Shown here in pieces: positions 56,125 through 63,958 of a stretch of DNA of 64,000 nucleotides. The notes beneath the pieces were generated by a model. The model was not told where the DNA came from. It made no database searches and saw nothing but the letters and a program-made list of their open reading frames with translations. The DNA comes from Natronococcus sp. A-GB1 (GTDB taxonomy: Archaea; Halobacteriota; Halobacteria; Halobacteriales; Natrialbaceae), in NCBI RefSeq assembly GCF_029688845.1, contig NZ_JARUKW010000011.1, forward strand, positions 109,782 to 173,781, given 5' to 3'. Position 1 is the stretch's first letter; every line of letters starts with the position of its first letter. The position numbers and the translations under genes were made by a program.

Positions 56125-56666
56125 ACGGTGATCGACGACGGGTCAGACGTCCAGGTGTCGTAGTTCTTGATCGCGTCCTGCACGAGCGAGAGCCGATACC
56201 GGTCGAGTTCCCAGTCGCTTGCTGCCCGCGTCAGTTCGTATGCCAGCTCAGCAGAGACCTCGTCCACGGCTGCTCGTTCACGGAGTGTGTCGGGGGAGTC
56301 AGCGTCATACTCGGCTTTCCACTCCGCGATATCTTCTTTCAACGCCACTGCCTGCTCTGCAAGTTCCCGTTTTGTCGTGTCTTCGAGTAACTCCCGGACG
56401 TCTCGGAGTCGTGTGTACAGCGGATCCGGATAGTAGTGGCGGACTCCGTCCTGCTCGGTCGCCATCACGACACCAAGATCGATGAGTCGGCGCAGATGGT
56501 CCCGCGCGGTATTCGGAGAGACGGCTGCCTCTTCAGCGATCCAAGAGGCGGGTCGGGGCTCCGAAAGCGTCATCGTGACCGACTTCACCCGATCGAACGC
56601 CGACGCGTGCTCCTTCCACGCCCCTACCCATTCTGGCTCGTCGCCGGACGCATTTTCGGGCGGCAT
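56121..56666 (-). CDS. Winged helix-turn-helix regulator
   Basis: A 181-residue protein. The wHTH (about 35-85) contains SWIAEEAAVSPNTARDHLRR and ends in VRHYYPDPLYTRLRDVRELL; a helical C-terminal domain follows (about 90-181). ATG 56666 is chosen because a TATA box (CAATAATT on the plus strand, 56690-56697) is 28 bases upstream. The TATA box lies inside an inverted repeat, so autoregulation is likely. Confidence 0.78.
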   Translation of the reverse strand: MPPENASGDEPEWVGAWKEHASAFDRVKSVTMTLSEPRPASWIAEEAAVSPNTARDHLRRLIDLGVVMATEQDGVRHYYPDPLYTRLRDVRELLEDTTKRELAEQAVALKEDIAEWKAEYDADSPDTLRERAAVDEVSAELAYELTRAASDWELDRYRLSLVQDAIKNYDTWTSDPSSITV

Positions 56667-56686
56667 ACGCGACAGTAGTCGCTTGA

Positions 56687-56721
56687 GCACAATAATTCTA
56701 CTCCTCCTCAAATTATTGCGC
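56687..56721 (-). promoter_or_regulatory. Operator-like inverted repeat over the HTH promoter
   Basis: GCACAATAATT (56687-56697) and AATTATTGCGC (56711-56721) form an inverted repeat with one mismatch and a 13-base spacer. The left arm contains the TATA box of the HTH gene. A further partial site, TGCAATAATTTTCG, is at 56788-56801. Confidence 0.6.
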
Positions 56722-56755
56722 ACTATCTGCTAGCTCTCAGGGAGTTGCAGTCCTT

Positions 56756-57163
56756 CCCTGCAATGGGAAAACTAAAATCGGCCGGCCTGCAATAATTTTC
56801 GAACAATTAGGTGGATCTGTCTACGTAATATTTGACTCAGACTACGATGATGAGTCAGAGGCTATCATCAATAGGCAATTACTCCGTCTTGTTGACGCTG
56901 AAGAGGAAGACTGGCCCTCGGGAGTCTATGATCGCCACGCTTGCTTCCAAGAGAATCTAACTGAATGTATTCGAACCTCTCTTGGACCTGATTTCTACGA
57001 TGAGGCACTCCGAGATGGCTGCGACAAATACGGATATCACAAACAGTCTCGGGGAGCAAAGAACCCGACAGTCATGTCTAGTGTATTCAAGACTGCAAAA
57101 GAGGATGATCGGTCTGTCTCGAAGATTGACGAAATTATTGATCACGCCCTCACTATGATTTAA
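56756..57163 (+). pseudogene. Truncated OLD-family endonuclease, C-terminal TOPRIM part
   Basis: The plus-strand frame is open and reads NGKTKIGRPAIIFEQLGGSV, then YVIFDSDYDDESEA, and ends at TAA 57161. The pattern of an ordered helix, then VYVIFD-x-D, is the TOPRIM core of OLD-type nucleases, which occur in Gabija and related phage-defence systems. The ATPase domain and any start codon are missing, so this is a gene tail of about 130 residues. The break lies near 56755, next to the HTH promoter. Confidence 0.65.
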
Positions 57164-57209
57164 TTAAAGCCCTGGGGTTTTTATGCTCCGCTCTGCGCCG
57201 CGTTGGTGA

Positions 57210-57674
57210 TTACTCCTCCTCTTGTAGTGTCGATTTGATTTCATCCCTTGTCTTCCCCAACTTCCACCGGAGACGATCAAGCCCGTCTTCAACCGTGATT
57301 GGGTCAGCATATTCAACATCGTCAGATCGGTACACTGGCGTTATGTTAACGGTCTCCGTTGCAGCAGGGTCGTCCGTGATGATGTGGATGTCGTACAGGA
57401 TGCCAACCTGATCTCCATCCTTGAGGTCGATCACCGCTTCGGTGACCGTCATGTGTTGCATCGGATCAAGCATTGGGTTGCTTCGATCGTCAGTGTGGAC
57501 GATGATCTGCATCGAGTGCATCTCCTCTTTCGGCAGTGGGTGGCTCAGCGTGATCGCAGCGATGCCATCGACTGACTTCTCGATCTCATCGATAACCGCC
57601 TTGATCGGCTCTGATAACGCCCGTCTTCGTGCTGTCTGGTCGTCTTCGTTGCTGTCGAGGTTATTTTGTTGCAT
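57210..57674 (-). CDS. Hypothetical protein of a two-gene unit
   Basis: A 154-residue protein starting MQQNNLDSNEDDQTARRRAL. It has a helical N-terminus and a beta-rich middle (AAITLSHPLP, MQIIVHTDDR, VGILYDIHIITDD) and ends in an acidic helix. No family is recognised. It follows the gene at 57703 by 28 bases in the same direction, and the two probably form an operon. Base composition is less GC-rich than core genes. Confidence 0.6.
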   Translation of the reverse strand: MQQNNLDSNEDDQTARRRALSEPIKAVIDEIEKSVDGIAAITLSHPLPKEEMHSMQIIVHTDDRSNPMLDPMQHMTVTEAVIDLKDGDQVGILYDIHIITDDPAATETVNITPVYRSDDVEYADPITVEDGLDRLRWKLGKTRDEIKSTLQEEE

Positions 57675-57702
57675 TTTGGTATAAGGGATTGGTTGGCTGG
57701 TG

Positions 57703-58029
57703 TTACTGTGCGGTGTTGACGTTCTCGATGAGATCAGCAAACTCCTCAAGGACTGTCTCTGAGCTGGCAGAGCGTTTCTCGCACCAGTCGAGGGCTTCTT
57801 CTTTCGTGAGCAACTCTAACGTTTCACCGTACGTTGTCCCATTTGGGGTCTGTTCGGCGTACTCCGTAGCCGCACCGCCTTGACAATGCAGGAAGTACTC
57901 ACCGTTCGAGTCTTTGTACAGCGTTTCTGCGAGGGCGTGGAAGTCACCCTTGTCTACTATGGCCCCATGCTTGGCAATTCGGTCCGCACTGTCCGTGTCG
58001 TAGACCTTTCGGTTGATCACGCGTTGCAT
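57703..58029 (-). CDS. Small protein resembling a mobile-element family of bacteria
   Basis: A 108-residue protein starting MQRVINRKVYDTDSADRIAK and containing ETLYKDSNGEYFLHCQGGA and ATEYAEQTPNG, then LTKEEALDWCEKR. Small bacterial proteins on integrative elements share the outline YDT-x-x-A-x-x-IA, ETLY-x-x-x-x-GEYFLH-x-x-GGA and LTxEEAxxW; their role is not settled. ATG 58029 is the first start. The family call is from memory of the pattern. Confidence 0.6.
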   Translation of the reverse strand: MQRVINRKVYDTDSADRIAKHGAIVDKGDFHALAETLYKDSNGEYFLHCQGGAATEYAEQTPNGTTYGETLELLTKEEALDWCEKRSASSETVLEEFADLIENVNTAQ

Positions 58030-58460
58030 TGCAAGCCGGACTTAGACGCATTGTTTAAAAACCCTCGTAGCAGGCGGGTAATCGACCGGCTAAGACGTTT
58101 ATTTAGTTAAAATAATCTTGGACTATTTGTTTCACAGGAGGCTGGAGCGCGCGTATTCTTGTGATTTTGGAGATATCATTCACTATTGTCGCGTAGAGCA
58201 GACCAACCGAGGATGTTGATTGTAGTAGGATACGCGATGCGACGTTCAGATCTCGCTGCCAGACTAACTCGATGGTGGGTCCTCTAGTTAGATAAGCAAT
58301 AACTCTGGACAAATCGTACTTCCCCCTACAATAGACAGACCAATCTTGTCCGCAACGTGAAGAGCGTCATTTCGCCTTTTGAGGTACCCGAACACGTCTA
58401 TTGGTTTGTTTGGTGTTTTCACCGGAATCGATAACTTGTGTCAGTCCACAACACAGCAAT
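58030..58460. other. Spacer with decayed sequence
   Basis: About 430 bases. A minus-strand frame at 58103-58312 and another fragment reading HVADKIGLSIVGGST near 58330 lack intact starts or motifs. They may be remains of a gene. Otherwise nothing is recognised. Confidence 0.35.
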
Positions 58461-60626
58461 ATGAAACGGTTCCTTCGCTACTTCCTCTACCGCGAAGTGT
58501 ATCGGTTAATCCGCAAATCGATGCGCGACTCGGGTTCGGATTCGACGTCCAACTCTCAGCCGGTCGAGCCAGGAAAGGTAATTGAAGAAGGGCGGCATTC
58601 AGTCGGAAATGCGCAGGGCTTTCCGGCTGACGGCGGTCGGATCGAATCACCGGCGCAGCTCAAAGCCGTCCTCCAACGAATGGATGCGTACGATTTCGAG
58701 CACTTTGTCGGTGATCTCTGGGAACGGATGGGGTGGGAGACGGAAGTCTCGACAGCCGCCGCGGACAAGGGTGTAGACGTCACCGCACAGAAGGCTACGC
58801 CGTACGAGCAGACGCTGCTCATTCAGGTGAAGCGATACGGACCGAACACGACCGTTGGATCACCCGAGGTACAACAGTACGCGAGCCTTCGCCACCAGTA
58901 CCACGGCGTCGATAAGGTGTTGCTCGTCACGACCAATGGTTACAGTCGCCAGGCGAAGGAAATCGCCGACCAACTGAACGTCAAACTCATCAACGGAGAC
59001 GAGCTCGTCCAACTTGTCCTCGAACACGACGCCCTCGACCTGGTCGTCAAGTATCTCGACTTCGTCGAAGCCGTTCCCGAGGAGGACACCTCGCAGTCAG
59101 CGGAGCAATCGGCCGATCGACCGGAAACCCCGTCCGAAGCAGGAGCGCCGTCGTCGGAATCAGACGCTTCGGCACCACAACCGACTCAGATGGGGAGTCC
59201 GCCTTCCACGCGCTGGCATAAGATGGTGATGGGGGCGACGATCGGCTGGGTCGTCGTCTTTTTCAGCGTGGTGGCGATCCCGGAGGCACTCTGGGGTCTA
59301 CTGTTTCTGGCGACGTGGGTCGCGCTTCCGGCGGCGCTTTACCTCGATGCTCGTGAGATTGGCGACGTTACCGACTGGCCGAAGTACACGTGGGTCTACG
59401 TCCTCACGTCATTGCTCTGGTTCGTCGCGGTCATTCCCGGCCTCATCTACCTCTGGCGTCGTCGATCCGTTCCGGTCAAAGACGAGAAGTATTCGGCGTC
59501 TGGCGAGCAAGCGTCGTCGATCGATACGTCTCAGCCCAGTACTGAGGAGCAGCGCACGGAAGCATCGAACGAGTCGAAGTCATACGCAGACGTCGAGGGG
59601 TCAGCGTCGGAATCACGGTCATCAGGAACGGATTCCGATGATCGGGATCACGCTCGCGTCATTGGCTACGAGGAGGAACGCTACACGTGCCAAGTGAAGC
59701 GATCGCCCAACGGCGAGTGGCTCGTGGCGTACGGTCGTGGTACCGATCCCGACGACGCGCGGGTATTCGTCTATGACGATACCGGGTTACGGATTACAGA
59801 GACGATCGCGGAGCCGACGACCGCGTCAATCGCCGATTCCGGACGAACCGTCGTTATCGATGCACTTGACCCGGACGAACACTCCTCGAAACTTCTCGTC
59901 TTTGAGCCGGACGGCACACAGCTCCTCACGCACTACTTCAACGCAGACGTCGCCGATTGCGACGTTACGCCGGATGGCGAGTACGTGGTCGTAACGACGT
60001 ATCCACCGGACGACAGCGCCTACGTATTCGACCTAGGGTCTGGTGACCGACGGACGAAGCACGAGTTACGCCATGAGAAGGCGAGACAGGTTACGATTCG
60101 AACGGAAGACAGTGGATGGGAGATCCAGTTCAGTACGGATACAGGCGCAGATCCGTCGTACGCTATCGACTTGGATGGCGAGGTCGTTTGGGAGGGAACC
60201 ACTGATCACGAGAAAACCGTGCAGGAGGATGTGGGGGAACGCGACGATCCACAACGTCTCCGTGAGACGATCGAATCTCTCCGCGACGCGTACGACGCCG
60301 CCGAAACGGAACCGGAACGAAACGACGTTGCGCAGTCGTTAGCAGACGCTCACTGGTCGATGGCGAACGCGCTCGAAGACGACGATCCCGAGGCCATGCA
60401 GGACCACCTCGAACAAGCCAAGGAACGGTACTTCGAACTGCTGCCCTGGTACGAGGGCAAGTCGGGAACTGCGAAGGTGCTACGAAAGCAAGGGTCCCAC
60501 TATCTCGAACGCGGGGAGGAGGAACGAGCAGCGGAGTGCTTCCGACAGATCAAACAGCTCGAAGACGAGTATAGCGTCCAGTTGCTGACGGAAGAAGACG
60601 AGCAGCATTTAGAGAGCCTTTCGTAG
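58461..60626 (+). CDS. Mrr-type restriction nuclease with membrane, propeller-like and helical-repeat domains
   Basis: A 721-residue multidomain protein. Residues about 74-190 are an Mrr-type nuclease: helix DAYDFEHFVGDLWERMGWET, Asp106 (GVDVTAQ) and Gln122-x-Lys124 (LIQVKRYG). Three to four membrane helices follow (about 265-345), then a Ser/Glu linker and a beta-propeller-like segment (about 400-555) with RSPNGEWLVAYGRG and TPDGEYVVVTTYPPDD. A C-terminal region of TPR-like helices (about 575-700) ends the protein. Mrr domains cut modified DNA. Start ATG 58461 places a basic helix first; the frame extends to 58401. Confidence 0.8.
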   Translation: MKRFLRYFLYREVYRLIRKSMRDSGSDSTSNSQPVEPGKVIEEGRHSVGNAQGFPADGGRIESPAQLKAVLQRMDAYDFEHFVGDLWERMGWETEVSTAAADKGVDVTAQKATPYEQTLLIQVKRYGPNTTVGSPEVQQYASLRHQYHGVDKVLLVTTNGYSRQAKEIADQLNVKLINGDELVQLVLEHDALDLVVKYLDFVEAVPEEDTSQSAEQSADRPETPSEAGAPSSESDASAPQPTQMGSPPSTRWHKMVMGATIGWVVVFFSVVAIPEALWGLLFLATWVALPAALYLDAREIGDVTDWPKYTWVYVLTSLLWFVAVIPGLIYLWRRRSVPVKDEKYSASGEQASSIDTSQPSTEEQRTEASNESKSYADVEGSASESRSSGTDSDDRDHARVIGYEEERYTCQVKRSPNGEWLVAYGRGTDPDDARVFVYDDTGLRITETIAEPTTASIADSGRTVVIDALDPDEHSSKLLVFEPDGTQLLTHYFNADVADCDVTPDGEYVVVTTYPPDDSAYVFDLGSGDRRTKHELRHEKARQVTIRTEDSGWEIQFSTDTGADPSYAIDLDGEVVWEGTTDHEKTVQEDVGERDDPQRLRETIESLRDAYDAAETEPERNDVAQSLADAHWSMANALEDDDPEAMQDHLEQAKERYFELLPWYEGKSGTAKVLRKQGSHYLERGEEERAAECFRQIKQLEDEYSVQLLTEEDEQHLESLS

Positions 60627-60636
60627 CCTACGAGTA

Positions 60637-60800
60637 TTATTCGGGGTCGATGAGCGGATTGGATCTGATGTGGTCGAGCGTCTCTGTATCGGCGTACCTG
60701 AGCATCTCGTAGTAGTGGGTTGGGAGGATGGCTGGTTTCGGCGGAAAGCCCGCGTAAGGGGGTGAATGGTAGTGCGTTCGCTTTCCCTTGCGAGGGTGTT
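60637..60800 (-). pseudogene. Coding remnant, minus strand
   Basis: The minus-strand frame ends at TAA (60637-60639) with KPAILPTHYYEMLRYADTE and LDHIRSNPLIDPE. It continues upstream without a start codon. The protein is unknown; the composition suggests a decayed gene. Confidence 0.4.
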
Positions 60801-61081
60801 GATCCCACCGCCGTTTTCACTCTCGGTCATCCGTCCAGTTCTCCTAGTAATGGACCTCGAAGTCGCTGCTTGTGCACCACCGAATATCGTAGTATGCCTC
60901 CTGAACAGCGGTCGAGAAGTACTCCGAGGCGAAGATTGCGGTGAGCATTGGTTTCCCATGCTTCAGATTCAGGGTTGTCGAGTGAATATAGGGGCAGTAT
61001 CGAGCCGCTGCTTGATACTCATGAGAATGGTCCGGTCAACGCCCCCAACGGGCGTATGCGAGTGATTTACCACCAGACTTC

Positions 61082-61327
61082 TCAGTCCGCGTTTGCTGTG
61101 GCGCGATCACTCAACCGGCGACGAGCACAGTCATCGAGGCAGAGTTCGTCTTCCAAGCTAACCCACGTCGATAAGTCGTCCCAGGTGTCCTCAATCTCCA
61201 TATCGAGGCGGTCAGCTGCGTCGAAGACATCGATGCTCGCGGGATCGGTGGCGTCATAGTGGTTCCGCAGCGACTCGATTTGCTCTTGGATCTCGATAAC
61301 GTTCTCTCTGAGGTCATCCAGTGTGCT
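61082..61327 (-). pseudogene. Coding remnant with helical, acidic sequence
   Basis: The frame STLDDLRENVIEIQEQIESL, followed by an acidic helical stretch and CLDDCARRRLSDRA, ends at TGA (61082-61084). An in-frame TAG lies directly before it (61328-61330), so there is no start. It is probably the tail of a decayed gene. Together with the 60637 remnant it fills most of the 880-base gap between the Mrr and MBL genes. Confidence 0.45.
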
Positions 61328-61507
61328 CTAATTCCAACACTGCATGGCGTTTTCAATAGAGCACTCATGTCTGCCATGAGGGCGCTACGTAACCGGGTAT
61401 GAACTTCCTAGACGGTCCACTAGACAATCCACGCTGCGAGTCTTGTTTTACTTTCACCTCGATCTGGGTAGAGTTATGAACTGTCGGTTACTTCAATGTG
61501 ATACGGA

Positions 61508-62554
61508 ATGCTGCCGAACGACAGACTGGAAGTACACTGTCTGAACGTGGATCACGGGGATTGTACGATCATCCGGCATCAGGGGGATCAACACAAGACG
61601 AAGGGACGGATTTCGTTCGTCGATATCAACGACTGGAAGAACCGGCAACCCGAGGACGAAGAAGCGTCCATCGCCGGGTTGAGCAAGCAGCTGGAAGAGC
61701 TTTCGCTGCACACCTCACAGAGCGGTCGATCGTTTTACAAACAGCAGATCAGCGAGGACGAGTACGCCGAGAAGTATCTCGATGATCCACTTGAGTATTT
61801 CCGGTCGGACGTCGCTGAACCCGATCAGAATATCTGGCGATTCATCTCTACGCATCCCGATATGGATCATCTCTCGGGGCTTGACCGTTTGTGGGACGAG
61901 GAGTCTGTCAGTATCTTCTGGGACACCGATCACGAGAAGGACCTGAGTGGTGTGGAGGACTGGCCACCAAAGTATGAGAAGGCTGACTGGGATCGGTACG
62001 CCGAAATCCGGAGTGGAGAGACGGATTGCCAGTACATCCAGCCGACGAGAGGCAGTCAGGAACAGTACTGGCAGGACGATAACATCGAGATCCTGCATCC
62101 GTCTCCGGAGATCGTGGAGGAGTTGAATGAGGAAAACGAGGACAAGGACAGTCCCAAATTCAACGATATCAGCTTCGTTCTCAAATTGAATACGCGAGGC
62201 GGTGCGATCCTGCTTCCAGGGGATGCTGAACAAGATGCCTGGGACGAGATCCTCGACGAGTGGGGTGAGGAGGTGCTGGAGGACATCCGGGTTCTGAAAG
62301 CATCACATCACGGGAGGGATAACGGGTTCCACAAGGAAGCGGTAGAGGCTATGGACCCAGAATACGTCGTGCTCAGTGTGGGTGCGAAACCTACCACTGA
62401 CGCACATCAGAAGTATCGGCGAACCTGCCGCGACGACGCCAAGATCTGGTCAACGCGACAGTACGGAACCATCACGTTCACCATCGCAAATCGAGGTGCG
62501 TTCAACGCGTCTCGCGCTGTCCCTGATGGGATCTTTGATCTGCCGGGAGAATGA
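61508..62554 (+). CDS. MBL-fold metallohydrolase (ComEC/Rec2-type domain)
   Basis: A 348-residue protein of the metallo-beta-lactamase fold. Residues 6-24 give the first strands (LEVHCLNVDHGDCTIIRH). The metal motif is His116-Pro-Asp118-Met-Asp120-His121 (STHPDMDHLSGL). Asp139 (WDTDHE), Asp239 (LLPGDAEQD) and His267/His268 (ASHHGRDN) complete a binuclear site. This resembles the free-standing MBL domain of ComEC-type proteins, which act on nucleic acids or nucleotides. The gene overlaps the membrane gene by four bases. Substrate unknown. Confidence 0.85.
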   Translation: MLPNDRLEVHCLNVDHGDCTIIRHQGDQHKTKGRISFVDINDWKNRQPEDEEASIAGLSKQLEELSLHTSQSGRSFYKQQISEDEYAEKYLDDPLEYFRSDVAEPDQNIWRFISTHPDMDHLSGLDRLWDEESVSIFWDTDHEKDLSGVEDWPPKYEKADWDRYAEIRSGETDCQYIQPTRGSQEQYWQDDNIEILHPSPEIVEELNEENEDKDSPKFNDISFVLKLNTRGGAILLPGDAEQDAWDEILDEWGEEVLEDIRVLKASHHGRDNGFHKEAVEAMDPEYVVLSVGAKPTTDAHQKYRRTCRDDAKIWSTRQYGTITFTIANRGAFNASRAVPDGIFDLPGE

Positions 62555-63225
62555 ACGGCCAGAATCTCACGGTTTACGATTTCGTTGTGGATCTCATTCC
62601 CGGGGTGTTCGCCATTCTCCTTGCGTTGTCTCTGCTTCCCGCAGAAAGTATCGACGGCATCGATATTACCGAGGTAACTGTTGGATCGAGCGTGTTGGTT
62701 ATTGTTCTCGGGTATTTTGTGGGTCATCTGGTGCAGGCGGTTGCGAGCCCGATCGACAACTGGGTGTATTTCCTGTGGCGGGAGGACTATCCGTTTGAGA
62801 AGTCGTTGGAGGAGGCGCGGAGTGGATCTGTTGAGGATCGGTTCGATGAGAACATCCAGATGTTTTTTGATTCAGATGACGTTGATACTGATGATCTCAA
62901 GGAGTACGAGATGTTCAAACTGACGCAGAGCTATCTGTGGAACAACAATATCGGGCGTGCGCAGCGGTTTCAGGTGTTGTACTCGTTTCTTCGGAGTATG
63001 TGGATTCTTTTGTTGGCGGGGGCGGTGCTGCATGGTCTTGGGTTGTTTGCTTCGGAGTACGGCGAGTATCAGTTGGTGTGGTCGCCGTTGCAGTCGATCG
63101 TGATCGTTGTTACCTTGGGGGTGTCTGGAGTCATTGCGTACCTGCGGCGGTTGAAGTATCAAGGTATGATGGTGGATGCGTTGATCTTTGATTTCTACGC
63201 GAACGTGCTTTCCCAGGAAGAGTGA
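62551..63225 (+). CDS. Four-helix membrane protein coupled to the MBL gene
   Basis: A 224-residue protein with helices at about 10-30 (the DFVVDLIPG motif begins it), 44-66, 148-168 and 178-198, and a soluble segment (about 75-140) facing one side. The ATGA overlap with the MBL gene shows coupling. Membrane proteins opening with an IPG helix of this kind occur in prokaryotic defence islands, where they may act as pore-forming effectors; this is inference. No known family matched by eye. Confidence 0.7.
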   Translation: MNGQNLTVYDFVVDLIPGVFAILLALSLLPAESIDGIDITEVTVGSSVLVIVLGYFVGHLVQAVASPIDNWVYFLWREDYPFEKSLEEARSGSVEDRFDENIQMFFDSDDVDTDDLKEYEMFKLTQSYLWNNNIGRAQRFQVLYSFLRSMWILLLAGAVLHGLGLFASEYGEYQLVWSPLQSIVIVVTLGVSGVIAYLRRLKYQGMMVDALIFDFYANVLSQEE

Positions 63226-63234
63226 GTTCGAGGG

Positions 63235-63507
63235 AGTGATCTCACCGGGTTCCAGTGCGACCTCCTGTACGTGATCGTAGGTGTGGAGCAGCCGTCCGGC
63301 TAAAACGTGAAAAACGAAGCCGAACAGTACTACTGTAGAGAGATCAACCACGACCGGCTCTATCCGAACCTCGATACCCTGGTGAACGAGGAGTTGGTGG
63401 AGAAAGGCCAACTGGATCGACGCACCAACTACTACACGATTACGAACAGGGGTATGGACCATATCCGGGAGCGACGAAAGTGGGACCAACAGTACATCGA
63501 CGTCTGA
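63235..63507 (+). pseudogene. PadR-family regulator with internal stop
   Basis: The frame reads SDLTGFQCDLLYVIVGVEQP, then SG, TAA (63301-63303), and then continues with CREINHDRLYPNLDTLVNE and GQLDRRTNYYTITNRG. This is a complete haloarchaeal PadR winged-helix protein except for a stop at residue 23 and no start codon. A 66-residue frame after the stop (from 63307) is the remnant. Confidence 0.75.
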
Positions 63508-63590
63508 GCCATACGAGTTTGGCAGCGGTCAGTGTGGTAAGCCAATAAGGTTCAACTATTCAGAGGTCCCAACGGTGTCTAACCAATCGA

Positions 63591-63824
63591 ATGCAAGACT
63601 TCACACCTACAGAGGGAGACCGGGTTCGGATCGACATCCCTGATGAACATGACCCAGACCACGAGATACATCATGGGAAGCATGGTCGAGTTACGAGGAT
63701 CCTTTCAGATGATGCCGCGGACATAACCGGAGATCAATGTGATACGGAGATTTATCGGATCAAATTTGATGACGGGGGACGTGCTGATTTCCGCCATCAT
63801 GACTTGCGCCCGCCACTCGAATAG
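63591..63824 (+). CDS. Small conserved haloarchaeal protein
   Basis: A 77-residue protein: GDRVRIDIPDEHDPDHEIHH followed by GRVTRILSDDAADITG and FDDGGRADFRHHDLRPPLE. The strand pattern resembles an SH3-like (KOW-type) barrel. Members are frequent in haloarchaeal accessory regions; function is unknown. ATG 63591 begins the conserved part. Confidence 0.65.
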   Translation: MQDFTPTEGDRVRIDIPDEHDPDHEIHHGKHGRVTRILSDDAADITGDQCDTEIYRIKFDDGGRADFRHHDLRPPLE

Positions 63825-63927
63825 TGAACCCTGATCGGTCGAAAATCGAACTTCTGATAGCGACGGTTCCCAATTGGAATTCTATCTCCGTATCCCATCA
63901 GATGTCTGTATTAGAGTAGTATAAACG

Positions 63928-63935
63928 ATTATTTG
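63928..63935 (+). promoter_or_regulatory. TATA box of the gene at the window end
   Basis: GATTATTT is centred 28 bases upstream of ATG 63959. Confidence 0.45.
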
Positions 63936-63958
63936 GCAGACACGAGAACACTGGCGAC

